Assembly: GCA_049652745.1 (NCBI GenBank)
Contig: JBASEY010000030.1
Span: 85,697 to 149,696, forward strand
Length of the DNA stretch: 64,000 nucleotides
Direction of reading: 5' to 3'
Source of the DNA: JBASEY01 sp049652745
GTDB taxonomy: Bacteria; CSSED10-310
In this document: positions 49,415 to 58,857 of the stretch, piece by piece
Layout of the letters: each line of letters begins with the position of its first letter
Position numbering within the stretch: the first letter of the stretch is position 1
Position numbers and translations under genes: made by a program
Notes under the pieces: generated by a model
Databases searched by the model: none
Seen by the model: the letters and a program-made list of their open reading frames with translations, nothing else
What the model was told of the DNA's origin: nothing

Positions 49415-50545
49415 TCAAGGTGTCGGGGTGGAGGGTATCGGAGATGCCGTGGGTGTCGGGGTATTCGAATGTTGCGGCGTCGGTGTGAAGGTCGGGGTCG
49501 GTGAATGTGTCTGATTCGGTGTCGGAGTAAATGTCGGGATCGGGGTTGGTGAGGGTTGTGGAGTGCCGTGATAACCTTTGAAGTAGATGGTGACTTGATT
49601 GCTACGAACCGTATCACAATTCGCCTGAACTTTTGCTTGAGTATCGGATACTGAATAGGGAGCGATCAGGTAAACTGTTGCGATGCCATTGCTGTTCGTC
49701 ACGCTGCTTTTGGGCTGAAGGGTGCCGGTCGTAGTCGTGAAATGCACCTCCGCGCCTTGTATTGGGATACCATATCCTCCTGTAACGACCGCCTGTAAAA
49801 CAGAGTGGCTGGCTCCATTTGCCGGTATATCCGTGTTGGGGGAGGCTGTCAGCGTAACGGATTCCGCTTTGGTCGAGGTGAAATTGACATATGCCGTTGC
49901 AACCGTTGCATAAACGGAGGCCTGCACGACAGCGGTCGTAACGGTCGTTGAGCTGGTCAACATACAGCTTGCCCAGCCGCCGTTCGTCGTCGCTGAGTCA
50001 CTGCTAAGATACCCGGCCGTTGTCGAAAAGCTCACTTTGGTGCCGTCTTCGACCGGATGGCCGGCCATATCGTAAACATGAGCCAACAATCTCGATTGAG
50101 ATTTGCCATCCGCAGGTATGTGATGCGGATTTGCGGACAGATCGATATTGAATCCGCTGATGGTGATTTCGATGCTTTTTTTAGCATGAACGGCATCAGC
50201 CGTCACCACTGCGGTACAGGGGTAATTGGGAGCTGTCAGAACGACGTCCGCATATCCTCCGGACAGCGTTCCGGTTGCAGTATCCAAGGTTCCACATGTT
50301 GTTGACCAGTAAATCGGCCCGTCGGCAGGATTTCCGTTTCGATTCAACACGTATGCAGTTATCACTGCGGTTGATGTTCCATCCGCAGGCAGTTCACTGC
50401 GCGTGGTTGTCAGCGTCACACGGTTGGACGCCGCCGGACCGGTCGGATCCGGTGATTCACACGCCGGAAACACCATGCCGATCAGCAGACACAGCCAGAC
50501 GAAGCCGGCGAATTTGACGGTTTTGCTATGATGTAAAATCTGCAT
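49415..50545 (-). CDS. Lipoprotein with three Ig-like (Big_1) domains and Thr-Pro tail
   Basis: 376 residues. Lipobox VFPAC (C29). Three invasin/Big_1 repeats at about 40-130, 132-227 and 229-325, each starting with a PADG-type turn (SELPADGTSTAVITAYV, HHIPADGKSQSRLLAHVYD, TDIPANGASHSVLQAVV). The last 45 residues are a Thr/Pro/Ser-rich tail with TPTP repeats. Such proteins are surface stalks or adhesins. AAGGAG lies about 8 bases before the ATG. It follows gspD by 12 bases, so it is very likely in the type II secretion transcript. Confidence 0.82.
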   Translation of the reverse strand: MQILHHSKTVKFAGFVWLCLLIGMVFPACESPDPTGPAASNRVTLTTTRSELPADGTSTAVITAYVLNRNGNPADGPIYWSTTCGTLDTATGTLSGGYADVVLTAPNYPCTAVVTADAVHAKKSIEITISGFNIDLSANPHHIPADGKSQSRLLAHVYDMAGHPVEDGTKVSFSTTAGYLSSDSATTNGGWASCMLTSSTTVTTAVVQASVYATVATAYVNFTSTKAESVTLTASPNTDIPANGASHSVLQAVVTGGYGIPIQGAEVHFTTTTGTLQPKSSVTNSNGIATVYLIAPYSVSDTQAKVQANCDTVRSNQVTIYFKGYHGTPQPSPTPIPTFTPTPNQTHSPTPTFTPTPQHSNTPTPTASPIPSTPTP

Positions 50546-50557
50546 TGTGATTTCTCC

Positions 50558-52804
50558 TTACCGCCCGTATTCCAGCCCGATGAAATTTTCGTAAAAATTG
50601 CGGTCTATATTAATTTTACTTTTAACCTGGTTGGAAACATCCTGTGCTTCTTCGGGAGTATTTATCACTTGAGGTGTCAGAAATATCAGAAGCTCTGATG
50701 CTCGTTCGCTGTATCGATGTTTTCCGAAAAGATATTTCAGTATCGGCACTCGATAAAACCAAGGGACTCCTTCGGATGACGGATTTCGTGTCCGCTGTAT
50801 CAATCCGCCGATAACGAGGGTCTGCCCGTCACCTATCATGACGGAAGTCGTCGCTTTGCGGGTTTCAATAATCGGCGATGAAATCCCTTCGACAACTTTT
50901 TCCGACAGGTTCGAGACTTCCTGGGAGATGATCATGTTGACGAAATGTGCGGAATTGATGTGCGGCGTCACCGTCAGAAGGGTTCCTGTTTTTCGGTATT
51001 GAATCGTCCTGTTGTACCGTTTGTTACCCTGAGCATCATACCCTTCGTCGGTCTCATTGGTCACCACGGGTATTTCGGATCCAACATCTATGGTGGCCTC
51101 TTGATTATTGGCAACCAGTATATGAGGGCTGGCAAGCACCTCCAGTTTGTTTTCATTGGCTTTTGCAGAAATAATCGCACGGAAGCGGTCTACTTCAAAA
51201 AGGTCATAGACAAACCCGACTCCGGGGCCTCCAATAGTCTGCTGAACCGTCGATTCAAAATATCGGGATTCACCGCCGATATTCAAGGAGCCTTCTGTAG
51301 CCATTGACCAAGAGACGCCGAGTTCGTGGCTGTCATCCAGCGTCACATCGACAATCAACACTTCGATCAACACCTGTTTGGGCATGATATCCAGTTGTTT
51401 TATCGTCGCTTCAATATAAGGATAATTGGCCGGCGCCGTCACAATGATCAACGAATTGGTGCGTTCATCTGCGACAATGCTCACTTCCCCTTGAATCTCG
51501 CTGGCGCCGCCGATCTGGCCCGTCGCTCCGGCTTGAGCAGTCGGAATGCTCGCTCGGGCTGACGATGCCGGCCGACGCGCAGTTCCACCCGTATCGGTTC
51601 CCGAGAAAACCGCCTCCAGCAATCCGGCAAGTTCAGAGGCTATGCTATTTTGGACATAGTAAATATATGCCTTTTTCGTGATGTAAATATCCACATCTAA
51701 TATGGATATGATTTCCCTGATAAATTCCAAGTCTCGTCTGAGTGCAAAAACGATCAATGAATTTGACCGGGCATCCGGAATCATAATCGTCGACATGCTC
51801 GCACTCGAACTTCCCTGTGCAGACGCCGGGGGCGGTTGTCGTCTCGCCGCCGCAGATCGACCCGGCGCCGCCTGTTGTCCGACTCCAGTGGCCCCAATCG
51901 CTATTTTTGAGGATGTCACCCGTTCGAGAATAGAAACGATATCCTGAACATCCGCAAATTTAATCTGAAAGATTTCCAGTTCCATCAGAGCGGTTTCTTG
52001 ATCCAAAATATCGATGATCCCCAAGATGCGCCTGATATTCGAAGAAATTTCAGTGATGATCATCATATTGGCGCCGGGGTGAGTGATAATGGTAGCGTCG
52101 GGAGAGATCAGAGGTCTGATGGTATTCAAGATTTCATCCGGCGAGACAAATTCCGTCGTGATGATCTGGGTTACCAAGACATCTTCATGGGGAGTTTTAT
52201 CCAGGTCCCGGCCATAGCGGGTTTGTATCGGGCTGTGCTTGGCATCCGGCTTGGGAATTATCTTTTTAAACGCCGGCTCGCCATCGATCGTAGTGGGGCC
52301 GTCCGTAACGGCCAAATTATTCATATCCAGAATCGTATAAAGAACTTTTTCCACATCGATTTTTCTGAAAGGTTTGGTCGTGCGCAAAGTGACACTGCCG
52401 CTTCCCACTTCCGGGCTGATAATATAATCCCATCCCGCCATTTCAGCCAAAAAAACCAGAATTTCCCGCAAAGATGCATCTTCGAAATTCATCTGCACAT
52501 ACTCCATATCCTCTTCGGTATAACTCGGAACAGATTCCGGTTCGGCAGTCGGAACTGGAGTCGGAGAATGATCAAAACCGGATTTCAACACCGGCGTAAA
52601 AGGAGGTATCGGCGTTGGATCAGCCGTCGATGCCGATTCCCCTGTCATGTCGTCATCAGTCGATAATTCGGATGGTTCGGATTCAGACTGAGTGATTTCG
52701 GGTTCATAGTCCACTGTATCAGGTCCGGAAATCCCGGCAAACCATGAACATCCACTTAACACAATGATCAAGATAAAAGAACACAAAATGCGGCGGGAAA
52801 ACAT
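50558..52804 (-). CDS. gspD: Type II secretion secretin GspD
   Basis: 748 residues. It is a lipoprotein (lipobox VLSGC, C19) with an acidic, Ser/Pro-rich linker to about residue 100. Then come N0 (VQMNFEDASLREILVFLAEM), three N1-N3-type domains with Gly/Ala/Ser-rich loops, and the secretin pore from about residue 480 (VLIEVLIVDVTLDDSHELGV), ending RASELLIFLTPQVI. It forms the outer-membrane channel. The lipid anchor on the secretin itself may replace a pilotin, none of which is seen. Unusually it is at the 3' end of the gsp genes, after gspM. Confidence 0.92.
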   Translation of the reverse strand: MFSRRILCSFILIIVLSGCSWFAGISGPDTVDYEPEITQSESEPSELSTDDDMTGESASTADPTPIPPFTPVLKSGFDHSPTPVPTAEPESVPSYTEEDMEYVQMNFEDASLREILVFLAEMAGWDYIISPEVGSGSVTLRTTKPFRKIDVEKVLYTILDMNNLAVTDGPTTIDGEPAFKKIIPKPDAKHSPIQTRYGRDLDKTPHEDVLVTQIITTEFVSPDEILNTIRPLISPDATIITHPGANMMIITEISSNIRRILGIIDILDQETALMELEIFQIKFADVQDIVSILERVTSSKIAIGATGVGQQAAPGRSAAARRQPPPASAQGSSSASMSTIMIPDARSNSLIVFALRRDLEFIREIISILDVDIYITKKAYIYYVQNSIASELAGLLEAVFSGTDTGGTARRPASSARASIPTAQAGATGQIGGASEIQGEVSIVADERTNSLIIVTAPANYPYIEATIKQLDIMPKQVLIEVLIVDVTLDDSHELGVSWSMATEGSLNIGGESRYFESTVQQTIGGPGVGFVYDLFEVDRFRAIISAKANENKLEVLASPHILVANNQEATIDVGSEIPVVTNETDEGYDAQGNKRYNRTIQYRKTGTLLTVTPHINSAHFVNMIISQEVSNLSEKVVEGISSPIIETRKATTSVMIGDGQTLVIGGLIQRTRNPSSEGVPWFYRVPILKYLFGKHRYSERASELLIFLTPQVINTPEEAQDVSNQVKSKINIDRNFYENFIGLEYGR

Positions 52805-52813
52805 GATTCCTCC

Positions 52814-53431
52814 TTAAAATTTCGCTAAATCCAGACCACCTGAGTCGATTTCGTTTTCCTGGTGAGATCGGATATATCCGGTCATTTCAACTTCAATACG
52901 TAAAATATCCTTGTCCCGACGCTGGGATCGAATCGAAATGGATGGGATACTCAATAAATAGGGTGATGATTCCACCTCATGTAAAAACGTAACCAATTGT
53001 TTAATCGTTCCATTAAACGGCAACTTCAAACTGATGAATATAAATCCGTCCTGTTCGACAGTTTTGTTCGGAGTTATCCGCGTGTAACTGATCTCGGCTT
53101 TTGCTGCGATTTCACGCGCAATACCCTGTAATTCCGCATTCGCGAGATCCGGATTGGCCCCCTTCAGCAAACCCGCGTTGATAGATGATTCTATCGAAGC
53201 TATTTTTTCCAGTTTTTCACGCACGCGATCGGCCGTGCCGAGCAGAAGTTCATAACGATTCAACAACTCTACCCGAGAACTCAATCGCCCTTTTTTATTT
53301 TCATAGGATTTGAACAGTGGATCGAAAACAAAATTGACTGTCAGGTAAATGACCGCAATACCAATAGCCAGGCCAATCATGGTTTTTTCGCGTACAGAAA
53401 GGTTTTTCCAGAAGCGGATCATTCCTGCCAT
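52814..53431 (-). CDS. gspM: GspM/PilO-like type II secretion protein
   Basis: 205 residues: cytoplasmic N-terminus, one membrane helix (about 16-35), a coiled-coil (about 45-80) and a ferredoxin-like periplasmic domain (FISLKLPFNGTIKQLVTFLH, SIRSQRRDKDILRIEVEMTG). The NLSVREKTMIG start is typical for GspM. The start overlaps the end of the gspL-like gene by 13 bases. Confidence 0.82.
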   Translation of the reverse strand: MAGMIRFWKNLSVREKTMIGLAIGIAVIYLTVNFVFDPLFKSYENKKGRLSSRVELLNRYELLLGTADRVREKLEKIASIESSINAGLLKGANPDLANAELQGIAREIAAKAEISYTRITPNKTVEQDGFIFISLKLPFNGTIKQLVTFLHEVESSPYLLSIPSISIRSQRRDKDILRIEVEMTGYIRSHQENEIDSGGLDLAKF

Positions 53432-55410
53432 TGTGTGTTTCCTTCATCTTCCGATAAGCCTATGTTTTGTAAAAATTCCATAAAATTCGCCGCTGACTCC
53501 TCGGGATTAACCTCCTCGAAAGAACGAGCCTCCGTGGTCTCCCCATGCTCTTCCTGTCGTGAACGAAGCAGATCCAGGAGTTGATTTTTCACCGCATCCA
53601 TATCTTCCTGCTCAAAATTACCCTCAGTAACCGCTTCATTCGGTGCCTGTTCTTGGAAGTCACTCGAACCAGGTTCATGCATCTCATCAGCATCAGGACT
53701 ATCCGGCTCGGGTCCCTGGCGTGGAAATGCCGGACCACGTGGCGCTTCCGGTTCGGCCACTCCGGCAGGAGTAGCGCTCTGTCTTTTGTCAGATTTCGGT
53801 TTTTCGGCAGGCTTACCCGAAGACTCATTCATGCTGCCATTACCCGACTGCGAAGCTTTGTCTTCTTTGGAGGGGTCAATCTTCATTGTTTCGCCAACAC
53901 CGTTCAAACTGGATTCATCTTCACCATTTTCCGCCGATGGAAACAATATGTCGTCTCCATCGGATTCCCGGCTGATTTTGGATATCGCCGCCTTTATCAT
54001 AAAATGCGTTCCGGTTACCGTTCCATCGAACCTGACCCTCTCGAAATAAGGGGATTCTTCCATAGCATTGATGATCGCTTCCGGTGAATTTGAATCTCCT
54101 CGAATCACAATTTCGTTATTCTCAATATCCAGTTGTTCAAGCCATACTTTCTTTAAAGAAGCCGTATCTTCTGCCGGCAATAATTGAGTCGCCTCCAAGA
54201 GAACATCCAGAAGAGATGGGTAACTCATATTTTTATTGATAAAGAAATTTTTGGAGTTTTGTGCGGCGGAGTGTTTCATATTGATTTCAGTTATCAGGCC
54301 GACTTGATGTTCCATCGATGCAATCTTGGCTTCAGTCGCCATCAACCGCAAATCCGTCGACCAGTAATTATTTGCGCCGACCAATACCATAGAGGCCAAC
54401 AGCAAGCCCGATGCAACACCTATCATGATGCGACCGATGTCACGCCGAACAGGCCTGAGTTTTTGTGGCAACAGGTTCACCGATGCCGTGTTTTCAAACA
54501 GTTCACACGCCAATGCAACTGCTGCCGCCTCAACATAGTGCGCATCCCGCGACACCATGTTTTCAATCCACAACCGACGCACAGGAATGTCAGGCATCAT
54601 ATCCGACAGACGCTGAATCACTGCCTCCGGAACTTCACCCACACAAAATATCTCATCGAAGCTTTCAAATGATTCATTGACGGACAAAAGTGCGATTTTC
54701 ATGTTTTGTTCGAGATTTTCAGGGGCAATCACCACCGGCTGAGCTCCGCCCTCTTCATCGGCTTCGGTGCGCTCGTTCCACGGATCGACGGAAGATACAC
54801 TTCTGTTAGTCATGAATCTGCCCTGGCGGCTGAGAATAATTTCAATGCCAACGTCATTTGCGACGAGTATCATCGTGTTTTTTCCGGTATCACCTGCTGC
54901 ATGAGCGGCAATAAAACCTGCCAGAGCCGTATCGACGGGAGAGACAGCATCGAGTGCCAAAGAGGCCTGTCGAGCGGTTTGGAGAATATTTTCGATCATT
55001 TCTTTTCGTGCAGTAAATAACGTGACTTTACTCACCAAACCCTCGATAGATTCCAATAGTTGAATATCGAATACCGAATTTTCCGGATCAACCGGAACAT
55101 GTGAATCTATCTCAAATTGAACGATCTGTCGCAAATCCTCTTGTGAAACGGGAGGCATTTCCAGGGATGCCCATACGATATTTTGTTGTTCCAGGCCGAC
55201 AGAAACACGCGGATTTCTGATTTTTTCTTGGGAGATCACATTGTGGATGATCGATGCGAATTCCGCCTGAACAGAGGCCGCATCATTGATATCCGCGTTG
55301 AGAGTATATGTTTTTGCAAGTTTGACCGTTTTCTGCCTGACGTTTCTTTGAACAACAGAAACGCCGAGTTTGTTACCGGACAGCATTATTCCCAATGCAC
55401 ATTCAGCCAT
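53419..55410 (-). CDS. gspL: GspL-like protein: PilM-PilN fusion with acidic tail
   Basis: 663 residues. Residues 1-305 are an actin-like PilM/GspL cytoplasmic domain (ASLEMPPVSQEDLRQIVQFE). VNLLPQKL (311-318) is the PilN hallmark, followed by a membrane helix (327-346) and a PilN-like periplasmic domain to about 478. Residues 480-663 form a long acidic, Pro/Ser-rich, probably disordered tail, not usual for GspL. It links the GspE ATPase to the inner-membrane platform. GGGAG precedes the ATG. Confidence 0.85.
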   Translation of the reverse strand: MAECALGIMLSGNKLGVSVVQRNVRQKTVKLAKTYTLNADINDAASVQAEFASIIHNVISQEKIRNPRVSVGLEQQNIVWASLEMPPVSQEDLRQIVQFEIDSHVPVDPENSVFDIQLLESIEGLVSKVTLFTARKEMIENILQTARQASLALDAVSPVDTALAGFIAAHAAGDTGKNTMILVANDVGIEIILSRQGRFMTNRSVSSVDPWNERTEADEEGGAQPVVIAPENLEQNMKIALLSVNESFESFDEIFCVGEVPEAVIQRLSDMMPDIPVRRLWIENMVSRDAHYVEAAAVALACELFENTASVNLLPQKLRPVRRDIGRIMIGVASGLLLASMVLVGANNYWSTDLRLMATEAKIASMEHQVGLITEINMKHSAAQNSKNFFINKNMSYPSLLDVLLEATQLLPAEDTASLKKVWLEQLDIENNEIVIRGDSNSPEAIINAMEESPYFERVRFDGTVTGTHFMIKAAISKISRESDGDDILFPSAENGEDESSLNGVGETMKIDPSKEDKASQSGNGSMNESSGKPAEKPKSDKRQSATPAGVAEPEAPRGPAFPRQGPEPDSPDADEMHEPGSSDFQEQAPNEAVTEGNFEQEDMDAVKNQLLDLLRSRQEEHGETTEARSFEEVNPEESAANFMEFLQNIGLSEDEGNTQWQE

Positions 55411-55446
55411 TCAGATTACTCCCACATATTTTCATTCCACACCCTA

Positions 55447-56580
55447 TCACAATGTGCTCTCCCAATTTTGACTGCTTCGTAATTCCTTTCCAAAAGACGG
55501 TGCATTGTCGTTCCAATAATAGATTTCCGCTCCACCGCCTGTGTCACGCATTTGTGAACGTCTGACAACCGCCATAATCACATGCTCGATATCCGCCGTA
55601 TCCGAATAGCCGCGGACTTCGATCCGAAACGTTCTGGACATCCTGTTCCGGGCTTTCGGGTCCCGCTCTTCCCTTCGTGCCAGTATATCCTCCGCATTCT
55701 CAGGATCAATAATTTGCAACAACAAAGGAGGAGCCGACCCCTCATTTATCCGCCTATGATACCCATAGACCGTGACATAAGGCAATATGCCGGAGTAATA
55801 AGGTCCCTTTTCGCGATTTTCTTGGGAGGCATAGATCGAATCGGATCCATAAAGAATTTCCGGAGTAATTCCTCTGATCATTAAAAGCTCATCGATAGTG
55901 TCCAATCTTTGATTTTTGGCGGAATAGGGCTGATCAAACCCTTTTTCCGCATAATTATGCTGATACCACTCGGTTTCTGCACCGTTTAAATGATGTTCAT
56001 CATCGTTGTCCACCCAGTCCAGAATGCTGTCGATGATAATGTCAGGCTCTTCCCCTTCAGGAACTCCTGTCGCTATTAAAAGCTCACGAAAAATTTCACG
56101 CATGCTTTTTCGACCGACACCGATTCTGGATTCAAGAAAATTCAAATTGATTCTACCTTCTTCGTCCGTGATGATATAGTCGAATTTGCCGTTCCCAATA
56201 GGTATTCCCGTCCGTTTTGTAACCGGCGGCCAAGAAGCGGGCTGATCCATATCCCCCTTTCCGTCACCTCCACCAGCCGATGGGTCATCCTGGTGCAGCC
56301 ATTTTCTGTAGAAGCCGGCCTGACCATCCGAGCCCAGGTAGGTTTGGTCATATTGCCCGATGATCTCAGTCAAAGCGTATTGAAATCCGGCAAGTGCATA
56401 GAAGTACCCTTCTATATCCTCTTTGAAAAATCGGGCGTTGGTCAATTCCAACCTGGTTGTAAAAGCAAATTCAGCGGCGACAATAATCAACAGACTGACA
56501 ACAAACAACACCAACAACAAAGCGATTCCTTTCTCCGAAACAAGGATTTTTATCAAGCTGTCATCGCTGTTTTGATTCAT
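55447..56580 (-). CDS. gspK: Type II secretion minor pseudopilin GspK
   Basis: 377 residues from the ATG at 56580; a TTG at 56586 is possible but less likely, and GAGAAGG fits the ATG. Prepilin motif SEKG-IALLLVLFVVSLL lacks the +5 glutamate, the hallmark of GspK. The large periplasmic domain has LNFLESRIGVGRK, IIDSILDWVDNDDEHHLNGAE and the DELLMIRGITPEIL block. It caps the pseudopilus tip with GspI and GspJ. Its start lies 3 bases after the gspJ stop codon. Confidence 0.9.
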   Translation of the reverse strand: MNQNSDDSLIKILVSEKGIALLLVLFVVSLLIIVAAEFAFTTRLELTNARFFKEDIEGYFYALAGFQYALTEIIGQYDQTYLGSDGQAGFYRKWLHQDDPSAGGGDGKGDMDQPASWPPVTKRTGIPIGNGKFDYIITDEEGRINLNFLESRIGVGRKSMREIFRELLIATGVPEGEEPDIIIDSILDWVDNDDEHHLNGAETEWYQHNYAEKGFDQPYSAKNQRLDTIDELLMIRGITPEILYGSDSIYASQENREKGPYYSGILPYVTVYGYHRRINEGSAPPLLLQIIDPENAEDILARREERDPKARNRMSRTFRIEVRGYSDTADIEHVIMAVVRRSQMRDTGGGAEIYYWNDNAPSFGKELRSSQNWESTL

Positions 56581-56582
56581 TA

Positions 56583-57362
56583 TCAATACCTTCTCGCAAT
56601 CGATACTCCTAAGACTCTGGCTTCCTTCAGTGGAATGATAATCGGTTGCCAGTCAGATTTTTCGCCTGTCAATTCGTTCACACTCGTGATCAACACTTCG
56701 ACCGCCAAAGGAAGCTGCATTGTGACTTCACGCTGCTGCATCCGAAAAGACTCATCCCCGCCGCCCTCTTCTTCCGTAAAGGATTCCACTATTTCAATAT
56801 GCTCCGGACCCCATTGACTCAGCCATTCGCCCTCCACATCTTCAGCGACCAACGAACGGGAGCGGCGTGGGACATAATAATACGCGAACTCGATGTCGGT
56901 CACCGCCGGGTCTAAAACATAAACAAAGCCTTTACCTTTGTTGAAAAATTCGGTTGTCGAAAACATCGCTTCCCGAATCACGAGCCCGACACCCGGTTCG
57001 ACGTATATATTCGATTCTTTCAGCGCCATCGGGAGATCAGGGGAAGACAGAGCATGAGATGTCGTCAAAAAGGACAAAGAATCCTTATCGCCATCGAATA
57101 TCATTTCAAATTTATCGCTGTCCTCATGTTGACCCCTGACATTTACGGCATTCCCTATTTCGGTTCGAAGCCTGTCTGTCACAATTCTTTTCGTCTGATA
57201 CATTTCCAAGTTTTTTTCACCTGATTCCCAGGCTCTGATTGCGGCCGACAAGCCTGCAGCCATGCCGATAGCCAGCATCGCAACCACCGCGATGGCAATC
57301 AATATTTCCATCAAAGTGAAAGCATTCTGGTCTCGATATAGATGCCTGATAGAAAAACTCAT
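56583..57362 (-). CDS. gspJ: Type II secretion minor pseudopilin GspJ
   Basis: 259 residues from the ATG at 57362, next to the gspI stop codon (TGAG-ATG); an ATG at 57383 inside gspI has no ribosome site. The prepilin motif is QNA-FTLMEILIAIAVVAMLAI: alanine instead of the common glycine before the cleavage site. The middle has typical GspJ content (WESGEKNLEMYQTKRIVTDR, YVLDPAVTDIEFAYY). Confidence 0.86.
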   Translation of the reverse strand: MSFSIRHLYRDQNAFTLMEILIAIAVVAMLAIGMAAGLSAAIRAWESGEKNLEMYQTKRIVTDRLRTEIGNAVNVRGQHEDSDKFEMIFDGDKDSLSFLTTSHALSSPDLPMALKESNIYVEPGVGLVIREAMFSTTEFFNKGKGFVYVLDPAVTDIEFAYYYVPRRSRSLVAEDVEGEWLSQWGPEHIEIVESFTEEEGGGDESFRMQQREVTMQLPLAVEVLITSVNELTGEKSDWQPIIIPLKEARVLGVSIARRY

Positions 57363-57363
57363 C

Positions 57364-57849
57364 TCATTCCATAATTTCTGCATCCGGATTGACGATTGCC
57401 CGCAACGTGGTCAGAGTAACCGAGCCAGGATAAGGTGTTTCCGGCCAAGTCACCGTCACGCTGAGTTCATACATTTTCAACGGGGAATTCTCTTCCAGCC
57501 AATCGATTGGAAGCACGGCAGCCGAGCTTTCTTCCATTTCAATCAACCCTTTTTCCAACTCAAGAGCCGTCTCGCGCCGTCTGACAGTCAATTCCCATTG
57601 GAACATTTGTTTGACATCGCCGGAGTAAACACCTTCTTCCAAGGTTTTTCCGATCATGCTGCGTTCCAAAACCTCCCGCGCCACCAAGGTGCCCTCGGCG
57701 TACAATTCCGATTTGCCTATTCCTGAAAGGAGACTGGAAAAAATATGCATCAGGCCGATCAGGGTAATACCCATGACAGCAATAGCCACCATTACTTCCA
57801 TTAAAGTGAAACCTGAACACGCGCCTGACTTTTTCCAAAGATTAATCAT
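57364..57849 (-). CDS. gspI: Type II secretion minor pseudopilin GspI
   Basis: 161 residues with a short leader, CSG-FTLMEVMVAIAVMGITLI prepilin motif, and the later block TLVAREVLERSMIG followed by YELSVTVTWPE, as in GspI. It starts 3 bases after the gspH stop. Confidence 0.87.
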   Translation of the reverse strand: MINLWKKSGACSGFTLMEVMVAIAVMGITLIGLMHIFSSLLSGIGKSELYAEGTLVAREVLERSMIGKTLEEGVYSGDVKQMFQWELTVRRRETALELEKGLIEMEESSAAVLPIDWLEENSPLKMYELSVTVTWPETPYPGSVTLTTLRAIVNPDAEIME

Positions 57850-57852
57850 GTG

Positions 57853-58431
57853 TCAATTCATCCTGGATGTATGTACTCTACCGGTGATCAGGTCCACCGC
57901 GACCTCGTATTTCGGGCCATCGTAATGCCCTAAAATAAAGCTTCCTCCCGTTGAATTGCCCTGTGGAAGAAACATCACCGCTCCCCGATCAATAGTCCCC
58001 GCGATACTGGGCTTTATAAAGTCAAGAAACAAGACGTCTCCTGACAATGTCAGTGGTTCATCGAATATCTCTGAAATCGATCCAGACCCGGAAGAATCGA
58101 TAGCGCTTTCTTCATGGAATTCAGAATTCTCCTCAGAACGTTGATCAAGATTTTTTCTTTCGGTTTGAATGCGAAAATGACATTGATTCCCGTTCAACTC
58201 AACGACCGCCAGCACTCTGGCTTGATGAGCGACGGCGATGGTGCGGGCGGCTCTAAGGGCCGAAGCGAACCGCTGCACACTCGTCCGCGTCTCCGTTCCT
58301 CTCATACCGGCGCCAAAGCGCGGCCCTGCGATGGCCACAGCAATACCCATCAGAGCCAGTACGACCAAGATTTCAATGATAGTAAACCCTCTTTGGAATT
58401 GAATGTGTTGAGTTATGCGGCCCTTATCCAT
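57853..58431 (-). CDS. gspH: Type II secretion pseudopilin GspH
   Basis: 192 residues from the ATG at 58431, which overlaps the gspG end by 8 bases; a GTG at 58458 would give a 9-residue longer leader and cannot be excluded. Prepilin motif FQRG-FTIIEILVVLALMGIA, then the GspH-type SVQRFASALRAARTIAVAHQ and a beta-rich C-terminal domain with GAVMFLPQGNSTGG. Confidence 0.85.
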   Translation of the reverse strand: MDKGRITQHIQFQRGFTIIEILVVLALMGIAVAIAGPRFGAGMRGTETRTSVQRFASALRAARTIAVAHQARVLAVVELNGNQCHFRIQTERKNLDQRSEENSEFHEESAIDSSGSGSISEIFDEPLTLSGDVLFLDFIKPSIAGTIDRGAVMFLPQGNSTGGSFILGHYDGPKYEVAVDLITGRVHTSRMN

Positions 58432-58828
58432 TGACAGTAATAGTCTCACTACCCCCACCTGAGCAGGTCAGAGTAAAAGCGCGCCCACCGTCTCTCACCG
58501 AGTATTGATATTCATTTTTCCATGGATCCTGGGGAATGGTGTCGGAATCCAAATAAGGTCCTGACCAGCCTTCTCCACAAGGATTGATAAGACAATTCAA
58601 CTGGTCGGGATACCGACCCACGTCCAAGCGATAGGTCGCCAAGGCGGTTTTAAGGTTGGCCATCTGTGTGCGTGCGGTTTCAACGTTCGCTCGTTCGAGG
58701 TTGCGAAAAATCCGCGGCCCGACAAGCCCCGCCAGCAAACCTATGATGACGACGACAACCATGATTTCAATCAAGGTAAAACCTCGTTCATCTTTTATGT
58801 GATGATATTGTCTTTTGTTATCTTTCAT
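58424..58828 (-). CDS. gspG: Type II secretion major pseudopilin GspG
   Basis: 134 residues. Prepilin motif DERG-FTLIEIMVVVVIIGLLAG, helix with TARTQMANLKTALATYRLDVGRYP, then the GspG core GWSGPYLDSDTIPQDPW and ending with the folded tail. It has two cysteines (CLINPC) in the loop. It builds the pseudopilus piston. Confidence 0.93.
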   Translation of the reverse strand: MKDNKRQYHHIKDERGFTLIEIMVVVVIIGLLAGLVGPRIFRNLERANVETARTQMANLKTALATYRLDVGRYPDQLNCLINPCGEGWSGPYLDSDTIPQDPWKNEYQYSVRDGGRAFTLTCSGGGSETITVNG

Positions 58829-58857
58829 AAAAAAATCCTCCAGGATTTGATTGTCCG

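Noticed and set aside
48311..49560. Repeated GGTGTCGG-like units at 48330-48410 and 49430-49560, considered as a CRISPR or DNA repeat.
   Set aside because: They are codons of Thr-Pro linkers in the two minus-strand proteins, with no spacers.
51998..52666. A 222-codon plus-strand open frame.
   Set aside because: Antisense to gspD; composition mirrors the secretin gene.
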